Shown here piece after piece: positions 57,801 to 64,000 of a stretch of 64,000 nt of DNA. The notes below the pieces were generated by a model. That model searched no databases. It worked only from the letters and a program-made list of their open reading frames with translations, and had not been told where the DNA came from. How positions within the stretch are numbered: position 1 is the stretch's first letter; every line of letters starts with the position of its first letter. Made by a program: the position numbers and the translations under genes. The DNA is from CAWAHD01 sp963781785 (GTDB lineage Bacteria; Planctomycetota; Planctomycetia; Isosphaerales; Isosphaeraceae). The stretch covers positions 2,232,001 to 2,296,000 of the forward strand of contig CAWAHD010000002.1 in NCBI GenBank assembly GCA_963781785.1. The letters are read 5' to 3'.

Positions 57801-59076
57801 CACCGGACTTTCCCCCGTCATGACGGCGGCGACCATCGACGGCTGGTCGGGCGACAACATGTTCTCTGCACAGATCGCGGGCGACTTCACCGCCCTCCTG
57901 ACGCTCCTGAACTTCGCCGAGATCACGTCCTTTACCATCGGTGGCGACCTGAGCGGCCAGGTCATTGTGCATCCGATCTCTCAAGGCACTCCGCCGCCAT
58001 CGCAGCCCAACGGTCAGATCGACTCGATGATGATCACCGGCTCGGTGACCGCGACCGGCGCCGTTCAATCGCCCGCGATCGAGTCGCTGCAAATCGGCGG
58101 TGATTTGAGTGGCACGGTCACGGAGACTTCGGCGAGCGTGCCCGGCAGCTTGACTGTCACCGGCTCGATCACCAGCACGGGAAAAGTCACATACGTCGGG
58201 ACGCTCACCAAGCTGACGGTCGGACAGGACGTGGCCGGTCAGGTCGAGGACTTCACCACCATCCAGAATATCTCGATCGGAGACTCGCTGACTTCGACCG
58301 GGACGATCACGGCCGGAAACGTGAACGACCTGGCCATCAAACAGATCCTCGCGGGGCAGGTGAAGGTGACCGGGGCCCTCAATAATCTCACGGTTGGAAC
58401 AGCCGTCACCGGGACTTACTCGGCCGGTCAACTCGGCAAGGTCACGGTCGATGGGGTCGTCGTGCACGCTCCCGTGCCGCCTCCTCCACCGCCGCCGCCT
58501 CCACCGCCGCCGCCTCCTCCTCCTCCACTCGTAACTCTGATGAATGTCACCGAGGTGATGAACAAGAAACATCAGGTCGCCCAGATCGTGGTGACCTTGA
58601 GCGGTGCCGTGTACGCTCCCCTTGCCGACCTGACTTCGAACTACCGCCTCGTAACTCCCGGCAAGAAGGGATCGTTCACGGCCAGGAACGCCGGCGTCAT
58701 CCGGCTCAGAAGCGCGCAGGAAACCGGCGCGGGCAATACCGTGATCCTCACGCCCAAGAAGCCGTTCACGCTCGCGAAACCGGTCCAGCTCACGATTTCA
58801 GGGACAGGCGCTACCGGCCTGGAGGACACGTACGGGCGCTTGATCGACGGCGACCACAACGGCACGGCAGGAGGTAACGCGGTCGTCGTCCTCACCAAAA
58901 AGGGTGTGACCATCGACGCAGTGGAGCTGGCCAGAGCGGGCGGGCCGACGGCTGCGTCTGCAACCGCGCCGAAAGTCGCCGTCACGACCGTTACGACCGA
59001 TACCGTCCGAGGGCCGCTCAAGCTCTTCCGATCCGCCGAGCGAAAGTCGATCTCCCGCGCACCGCTGCGCCATTAG
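30844..59076 (+). CDS. Giant LEPR-XLL repeat surface protein, about 9,400 residues (eight frameshifts)
   Basis: One 28.2-kb gene read in segments that rejoin near 34,180, 36,572, 40,703, 40,799, 41,586, 42,372, 43,458 and 57,455. The N-terminus has an arginine-rich stretch and ALEDRTLLS. Then in order: adhesin-like beta repeats (about 31,000-44,700) including nearly identical 399-residue tandem units; about 14 copies of a 46-residue TGTL..GLSST.GL repeat (45,424-48,260); a mixed region (48,300-51,480); YQQYW helical repeats (51,483-53,468); filamentous-adhesin-like strands; seven NVDD repeats (55,380-57,760); a beta-helix segment; a 17-proline run (about 58,473-58,528); and a C-terminal module (LIDGDHNGTAGGN) shared with two neighbours. 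Codon-level continuity across all joins supports a single gene. Role in adhesion or matrix is inferred; no secretion domain was recognised. Confidence 0.85.
33025..37813 (+). repeat. Four tandem units of about 1,197 bp (399 codons) within the giant gene
   Basis: Unit borders, marked at the codon after GAT in the DVNSQVS motif, fall at 33025, 34221, 35418, 36614 and 37814, giving lengths of 1196, 1197, 1196 and 1200. The first three are nearly identical in DNA; the fourth diverges in its 3' half. The two 1196-bp units each miss one C in GCGCCGCCGGCGC, which breaks the frame at both. Confidence 0.93.
38085..38160 (+). repeat. TCCGGA/TCGGGA minisatellite encoding a Gly-Ser linker
   Basis: A run of six-base units encodes alternating Gly and Ser for over 20 residues inside the giant protein. 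Shorter versions occur at the same place in each 399-residue unit (for example 33,315-33,345). Length variation by slippage is likely. Confidence 0.85.
45424..48260 (+). repeat. About 14 copies of a 46-residue repeat
   Basis: Consensus TGTL.SGS..VTGLSST.GL, then .VG..VTGTGIP.GTTI, ending in I.S.T.VTLS. Copies are separated by either nothing or a short QVTLSxxATxSGxxxLTF insert. A further isolated copy lies at about 50,015-50,150. It is probably a beta-solenoid or stacked beta-domain spacer. Confidence 0.9.
51483..53468 (+). repeat. YQQYW helical repeats (about 95 residues, four to five copies)
   Basis: Units start with YQQYWQLLQNGTVQGGTF and continue with ALxxxxPTxxQVEAYASTLY and TVTFFxxNLGxxWMSLPEFQ. 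Copies begin near 51,496, 52,630, 52,918 and 53,206. The first is split by an insert carrying three SDSTI-FN.GQ..Y units and three DPTQGSGTQTLG units, the latter including a near-exact 60-bp DNA repeat (about 52,220 and 52,365). Confidence 0.85.
55380..57760 (+). repeat. Seven NVDD repeats of about 120 residues
   Basis: Each unit contains GSGADTLNVDDTGST, then SGTL...LTGLxMG, SLGSGGNTF and a second short NTxNVxxxSGPTTVN strand. The NVDD/NLDD cores fall near 55,484, 55,844, 56,212, 56,563, 56,931, 57,295 and 57,652. Acidic-rich loops between strands suggest calcium binding as in beta-roll proteins, though the RTX nonapeptide is absent. Confidence 0.88.
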
Positions 59077-59216
59077 AGTGGCGGCCGAAGTCCGATCAGA
59101 GTTTTCCCGTTGTGTCATCCGTAGGTGATATAGTTCATCACCGGAAAGAAAGCCCGGGGCATGCTGCCATGGACGGCACTTGTCAGGGAAATCCTTCTCT
59201 TGCGAGGTTTCCATCC

Positions 59217-61658
59217 ATGTCCAGCGACCGGACCCAGCATTCGTCACGCCATCGGGGCCGTCTGTTCCGAGCCGAGGTGGCATACCATCGGTCCAATCGG
59301 ATCCAGCAACGTCCCCAATTCGACAACCTCGAAGAGCGCGCCCTGCTGTCGATCACCAGCGTCACGGGAATCAATCCGCTCACCCCGCACCCGCTGGTGG
59401 GAAACTCCTACACGGGAACGGTTGCCCAGTTCGTCGCCACGGATGCCGGGCCATTCAGCGCGACCATCAACTGGGGCGACGGCCATACGACCGCAGGGTC
59501 GTTCGTGGACAACGGCGGCGGCAATTACAGTGTGACGGGCACCAACACCTTCACTTCGCTGACGATTCCCGGGATCCCTGACAGCGTCACCGTTTCGATC
59601 GTCGATTCGACCGACCCGCCGGGCACGCCTCCGAGCGTCGCGAACAGCATGGCCGTCGTCGACGACGTGTCCATCATCGCCTCGCCCACGACGGTGTCGG
59701 CAGTTCGCGGCACCGAAACTCCACTCGTCGACGTGGCGACCTTCACGGTCGCCAATCCGCTTGCGACGGCGAGCACGTATACCGCGACGATCAACTGGGG
59801 CGACGGCTCCCCCAACTCGCCCGGCGTGATCGTTGAGGATGCAGGCATGGTCTTCCACATCGAAGGCGCTCATACCTATGCGACCGTCGGCTCGTTCCCG
59901 ATTGGCGTCACGATCCAGAATGCCGGCGGTAGCTCGGCCGTGCTCTCACCGACGACCCCCGCCACGGTCGTGAACTCGAATATCGCGGCACAGGCTGTTC
60001 CCGTCGTGGCGACCGAAGGTACGGCCCTCAGTAACGTGGTCGTCGCCACGTTCACGGACTCCGGCGGCCCTCAGACCATCACCAACTACGCCGCCACGAT
60101 CGACTGGGGCGACGGCAGTTCACCAACCGCTGCCACGCTGGTCAATGTCGGCGGCGCGAATTACGCCGTCGAGGGCTCGCACACGTACGAATCCGGCGGC
60201 AACTTCGCGACCGGTGTGACGATCGACTCCAACACACTGCCCGCCGCCCTTGCGCAAGGACAGGCCACCGTCGCATACGTGCCTCCAAGCGTCGCCACGA
60301 TCGACTTCACAACGCCCGAACGCCAGAAGTTCAACGGGGTGATCGCTTCGTTTATCGTTGCGGCGGGCACGGTCACGCAACCGCCCAACGATTATCTCGC
60401 GACGATCGACTGGGGAGACGGCACCCCGCCCACCCAAGGGACCGTCGCTTTAGTCCCGGGCGGCTACCTCGTCTCCGGAATTCACACTTACGCCGACATT
60501 CCTTCGGCGACGTCAGTCGTTTACCCGGTGACCATCACGGTCAACGACCTGGTGGGCCACACCTCGGCACAGGTCACCAGCGAGGGAACCGTCACGGCGA
60601 TCACGATCCCGCTCACCGGGTCGCTCAATCCCTCCACGGATACGGGCGAGTCGCACACCGACGCGATCACCAGCGACGCTCAACCCGCGTTTTATGGGAC
60701 TTCGGAGTCTTCCGTGACGGTTTCGGTCTACGCCACTCCCACTGGCGGCGGCAACCCGATCCTGCTGGGCAAGACCCAGACCGCCTCAAGCGGTGCCTGG
60801 AGCATCACCTCCACGTCTCCACTGGCCGACGGCCAGTACACCGTCACGGCCACGGCCGTCGATCAGGGCGGCGTGAACTCGACGACCATCCAGGTCTTGC
60901 CCGATGCCACCCAGGGACCGCTGACGATCGACACCGTGGGACCGAAAGTCACAGGCTTCCAGTTCGACCCGCTCACCGGTCAGTTCGCGGTCACGTTCCA
61001 GGACAACCTGGCCGGGCTCAACCAGAGCGATCTGTTGAACGGGGTGAACTACAGCGTCACGACCATGCTGAACAAAACCCATCTCAAGCTGGGCGAGAAG
61101 TTCATCGTGACCAGCCTCACGACCACGACTCCCTTGAGCCCCACCGCGACGCAAACCGTGATCGGCACGATCAACAACGGCCAGTGGCTGCGCGGCGGAC
61201 TGTTCACATTCACGATTACTTCCGGCGGAGCATCGGGCATCCAGGACGTCGCAGGTGTCGCGATGGACGGCGAGTTCTACGGCTATTTCCCCAGCGGAAA
61301 CAACATTCCGGGCGGGAATTTCGTGTCGCGAATCAACTACATCCACGGAATCGGCACGGCTCCGTTGCCGGAAGATTCGTCGGCCAGTCCGCTCGTGCCT
61401 CCGGGAACGCCGGCATCGGGATTCAAGGTCAAGACCATCCGCCTGCCCGGCCATCAACTGGCAGTCCAGATCACAGGACCGAGCGGCCCCCTCAATCAGA
61501 ACGCACTCTACGTTGTCCAGGGAAATAAGCTCGTCCCCGTCGCCAGCGACGCGACCAAAAGTCTGGTCTCGAAGACGCCCAGAACGAAAAAGGCTTCGGT
61601 CGAGCGTTCGGCGCGTGCAACCAGCGTGCACCGATCCGCGGAGACTCGCCGCCCTTGA
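59217..61658 (+). CDS. PKD-repeat surface protein with LEPR-XLL-like N-terminus
   Basis: 813 residues from the ATG at 59217 (GAGG 9-12 bp upstream); a frame reaching 59112 exists but has a weaker start. The arginine-rich N-terminus ends in FDNLEERALLS. Four PKD-like domains carry the WGDG core (INWGDGHTTAGS, INWGDGSPNSPG, IDWGDGSSPTAA, IDWGDGTPPTQG), and a bacterial Ig-like domain follows (YGTSESSVTVSVYATPTGGG). The C-terminal module (FQFDPLTGQFAVTFQDNLAG, AMDGEFYGYFPSGNNIPGGN) resembles those closing the giant and glycine-rich proteins. It is 140 bp downstream of the giant gene on the same strand, so the two may be coexpressed. Probably exported and surface-exposed. Confidence 0.9.
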   Translation: MSSDRTQHSSRHRGRLFRAEVAYHRSNRIQQRPQFDNLEERALLSITSVTGINPLTPHPLVGNSYTGTVAQFVATDAGPFSATINWGDGHTTAGSFVDNGGGNYSVTGTNTFTSLTIPGIPDSVTVSIVDSTDPPGTPPSVANSMAVVDDVSIIASPTTVSAVRGTETPLVDVATFTVANPLATASTYTATINWGDGSPNSPGVIVEDAGMVFHIEGAHTYATVGSFPIGVTIQNAGGSSAVLSPTTPATVVNSNIAAQAVPVVATEGTALSNVVVATFTDSGGPQTITNYAATIDWGDGSSPTAATLVNVGGANYAVEGSHTYESGGNFATGVTIDSNTLPAALAQGQATVAYVPPSVATIDFTTPERQKFNGVIASFIVAAGTVTQPPNDYLATIDWGDGTPPTQGTVALVPGGYLVSGIHTYADIPSATSVVYPVTITVNDLVGHTSAQVTSEGTVTAITIPLTGSLNPSTDTGESHTDAITSDAQPAFYGTSESSVTVSVYATPTGGGNPILLGKTQTASSGAWSITSTSPLADGQYTVTATAVDQGGVNSTTIQVLPDATQGPLTIDTVGPKVTGFQFDPLTGQFAVTFQDNLAGLNQSDLLNGVNYSVTTMLNKTHLKLGEKFIVTSLTTTTPLSPTATQTVIGTINNGQWLRGGLFTFTITSGGASGIQDVAGVAMDGEFYGYFPSGNNIPGGNFVSRINYIHGIGTAPLPEDSSASPLVPPGTPASGFKVKTIRLPGHQLAVQITGPSGPLNQNALYVVQGNKLVPVASDATKSLVSKTPRTKKASVERSARATSVHRSAETRRP

Positions 61659-61704
61659 CGTTGGGTGATTGACGGCTCGAGAAAACGGTTGGCCCCGGGT
61701 GCGA

Positions 61705-62734
61705 TCACGCGCGGAGAAACCAGTCGAGCCACTCGTAGGCGTGAGTTTGGGCGACCGCCGGGAAGGCGTGTCCCTGGCGGTGATTGAAGAGTCCGGCCGC
61801 TTCGGGCGCGCCGGTGATCTTCCAGACCGGGAGCACCGCCGCCACGTACGGCCAACTCCGCGGGCCGTCGGCCGACTGGCCTCCGATCAACAAGAAGGCG
61901 CGCGGAGCACACAGGGCCAGGACCTGGCCGTGGTCCAGACTGAAGCCGGGGCGCCCGATCGTCTCGCCGAGATACCACGGTGCAGTCCCAGTTGGAGAAC
62001 TTGAGGCCGATTCCTCCCTCGCTCGAAACCGCGGCTCGAACCCGCTCGTCGAACGCGGCCAGGTAGAGGACTTCCTTGGCTCCCAGGGAATGCCCGATCG
62101 CGCCGATCCGCCGCGGATTGACGTCGGGCTGGGCGGCGAGCACATCCACGGCCCGCGTCGCGTCCAGCAGCATCTTGGCCATGCCCTTCACGCCGGGATG
62201 ACGCTGGCGCAGCCACGTGACAGCCGTTTCCAGCTTGTTATCGCGCCGGTACTGCCAGAGGTAGTTCCGCGGACAGAATGCGACGTATCCCCGCCGCGCC
62301 AGATGCAGCCCGATGTGCAAGGCCTCGGGCCCTTCCAGCCCGGCGGGCTGGCGAATGGTCCAGTCGACCGTCGAGTGAAGCACCACGGCTCCTGGCCGCC
62401 CACGACCCGGACCAGCCGGCCGCAGCAGGTAAGCTTCGACCGGCAAGCCGCCCTCGGGCTCGAACGTGACGAGCTGGCGGATCACTCCGGCAGGTCGATC
62501 CTCCTTCACGACCTTCACAGAGTTGTCGCGACCAGAATTCGGAATCGATCCGATGAAGTCCCGCCAAGCCTGGCTCAGCTCGGCTCGCCGCCGGGCCCAG
62601 CCAAGGGCCGTCGTGATCGGGCGATTCTCGGCGTCGAAAAGCAACGGCACGGGGCCGGACGCGTTTGGTGGTACCGAGGCAGGAGGGCGCTGGACTGCGC
62701 TCAGCCAGGCCGGCTTCTCGTCCCCAGTCATCAC
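61705..62734 (-). CDS. Alpha/beta hydrolase (dienelactone hydrolase/acetyl-xylan-esterase-like), one frameshift
   Basis: About 342 codons. The first frame has GRPGAVVLHSTVDWT (oxyanion region), RRIGAIGHSLGAKE (nucleophile Ser in GHSLG) and GIGLKFSNWD. The second, joined near 61,980, gives PWYLGETIGRPGFSLDHGQV, APRAFLLIGGQSADG and FNHRQGHAFP with the catalytic His, ending at 61705. Removing one base at GGACTGCACC produces NWDAPWYLG. Uncorrected, the first frame runs to 61508 through the 3' end of the PKD gene with arginine-rich nonsense. No signal peptide is evident. Substrate unknown; it is convergent with the PKD protein gene. Confidence 0.82.
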
Positions 62735-62978
62735 GTCCTCCTCTTCTTGCCGGTGTCGGACGGCTTTGGCACCCAGGCATCACGTCTGCCATCCTGGTTG
62801 GCCCGGTTGACTATTAACGTGAACGGCAGCCAGGTATCGTACGACGTCAGCCGCGGGACGGACAATTGAGCTGCACGTGCGGGCTGCTGTCTATTCACCG
62901 CTACCATTGTTACAGTCATGGCTTGATGTTGATTGAGGTCCGATCCGAAAAACGGCTCAAGACAGCAGAGTACTCGAG

Positions 62979-64000
62979 ATGAGTCCCTCAATTGCCCTCG
63001 TCCTTTCGTACGTCGCGTTGTCGGCGGCGCCCACTTCGGCCGACCCCAAGCCTGTCCCGATCACGGGCATCGTGGTCGAGCCTTCCGGCCGGCTAGCGAC
63101 GGGAGCTGACGTCTGGCTGGTTGACGCACTCACAGCCGACGAGGGCCGGCGATTCGGAATGGAGCTGGTCTGGTCGAGCCAGGCCAACCCCAGCGAGGGA
63201 ACGATTCCCGTCCTCGTCCACGGCCGTACCGACGCTGCGGGACGATTCACGCTCGAATTGTCACCGGAGGTCGTCGCGCGGCGCGTACCGCCGGTGCTGG
63301 CTATTTGGACCGCAACCACCGGTGCCGATCCACGGATCGCATCCCAGCTTCTGCTGCGAATCGGCGGGGCCGGCGAACCGCCCCTTCGCCTCGAGCCGGC
63401 GGCGCCCTCGCGTATCCAGATCATCGTGCTCGATGCCGCCCAGCGCCCTCTCACCCAGGCCAGGATCATTCCCAGCCGCGCGAGCGACATTCCGGTCCCC
63501 GAACCGCTCGGCCTTGCGCTCGCGGCCACAACCGATGACAGAGGAATCGCTGTCGTCTCAGGCCTCGTGCCCGATGAGATCCGTGTGGCAGCACCAGGCT
63601 TCGGGGCTCAGACAATCACGATCCCGGATTCCAAGATTCAAGGGGACACCGATCGCACGGTCACGGTGACGCTTGCCCCCGTCGGACGTGTCGTGGGTCG
63701 GCTCGTCGCACCTCGGAACGAGCCAATCAAGGGCGTGACTGTCAGAGCGACGACGCAGGTCGGGGGTTACATTGGCTCAGGGCAGGGGGGGTCGGCCGAG
63801 GTGAGCTGCGACGCAGAAGGGCGGTTTGAGATTCCGGCGATTGCCGCTGGGCCCCTGACGCTTCTGCTGGTGTTTGATCGAGAGAATGGCACGCCGCTTC
63901 GCGGCGAGCCGCCGCAGAAGCTGCTGGTCAATGCCGGCCAGGCGACGCAGGTCACGATCCGGTTGCGACCGACCATCAAGGTACGCGGCCAGTACCGCGA
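62979..64000 (+). CDS. Carboxypeptidase-regulatory-like (CpReg) domain protein, partial at window edge
   Basis: At least 340 codons; the frame is open at the right edge, so the 3' end is missing. The start MSPSIALVLSYVALSAAPTS looks like a signal peptide. Three or more beta-sandwich CpReg-like units follow: VPITGIVVEPSGRLATGADV with DAAGRFTLEL; IQIIVLDAAQRPLTQARI with DDRGIAVVSGL; VVGRLVAPRNEPIKGVTV with DAEGRFEIPAI. The GxVxxxxGxPxxGAxV plus DxxGxF pattern is the family signature. Such proteins are usually exported and involved in surface or carbohydrate contexts in planctomycetes. It is divergent from the hydrolase gene; the intervening 244 bp should hold both promoters. Confidence 0.85.
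   Translation, partial: MSPSIALVLSYVALSAAPTSADPKPVPITGIVVEPSGRLATGADVWLVDALTADEGRRFGMELVWSSQANPSEGTIPVLVHGRTDAAGRFTLELSPEVVARRVPPVLAIWTATTGADPRIASQLLLRIGGAGEPPLRLEPAAPSRIQIIVLDAAQRPLTQARIIPSRASDIPVPEPLGLALAATTDDRGIAVVSGLVPDEIRVAAPGFGAQTITIPDSKIQGDTDRTVTVTLAPVGRVVGRLVAPRNEPIKGVTVRATTQVGGYIGSGQGGSAEVSCDAEGRFEIPAIAAGPLTLLLVFDRENGTPLRGEPPQKLLVNAGQATQVTIRLRPTIKVRGQYR

Noticed and set aside
61508..61704. C-terminal extension of the hydrolase frame
   Set aside because: The catalytic His and natural ending are in the neighbouring frame; the extension is antisense to the PKD protein gene.

Overview
This is high-GC DNA that looks like it comes from a planctomycete, most likely near the Isosphaeraceae. 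The evidence is three large exported proteins that each carry the N-terminal planctomycete LExRxLLS signature, a PknB-type kinase fused to TPRs with a DWG activation-loop start, several Uma2-family genes, a DUF4953/DUF5117-type metalloprotease, and a CpReg-domain protein. No rRNA, tRNA, CRISPR array or phage module is visible.

Layout. 110-1996 (-): MoxR ATPase and DUF58 pair. 2329-4529 (+): a small membrane protein, then a MarR regulator and a secreted CE1-type esterase with a palindromic operator candidate over the promoter. 4873-6549 (+): membrane-bound M28 peptidase. 6615-12090 (-): an ABC exporter (ATPase, permease) followed 9 bp later by a large primase-helicase-nuclease gene of the TOTE conflict type. 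12447-15878 (+): glycine-rich beta-helix surface protein. 15940-18484 (-): zinc metalloprotease. 18932-22099 (-): Ser/Thr kinase-TPR protein. 22372-23034 (+): intact Uma2 protein. 23219-32266: a plastic region in which a 2.94-kb segment (wHTH gene, Uma2 remnant, start of a surface-protein gene) is present twice, separated by an ISKra4-family insertion and a RAYT-type Y1 transposase. 30844-59076 (+): one giant surface-protein gene of about 28.2 kb (about 9,400 codons), built from at least five repeat classes. 59217-61658 (+): PKD-repeat surface protein. 61705-62734 (-): alpha/beta hydrolase. 62979 to the right edge (+): partial CpReg-domain protein.

Reading frames. At least 17 genes or gene segments need a one- or two-base correction to read through. 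The sites are concentrated in G/C runs and in GCGC, GGCGCC or GCGCGC contexts, and most are losses. Because unrelated genes are affected and the flanking frames join cleanly on family-like sequence, I treat most as probable consensus errors and annotate the affected loci as single genes. The two Uma2 copies and the truncated surface gene look like genuine decay, and the IS frameshift may be programmed.

How it fits together. The dominant theme is the cell surface: three exported repeat proteins share an N-terminal signature and a similar C-terminal module, next to secreted hydrolases and a transmembrane-type kinase. The strongest candidate for an unusual system is the single-gene primase-helicase-nuclease coupled to an ABC transporter. 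The strongest genome-plasticity story is the duplication/IS/RAYT region that leads into the giant gene.
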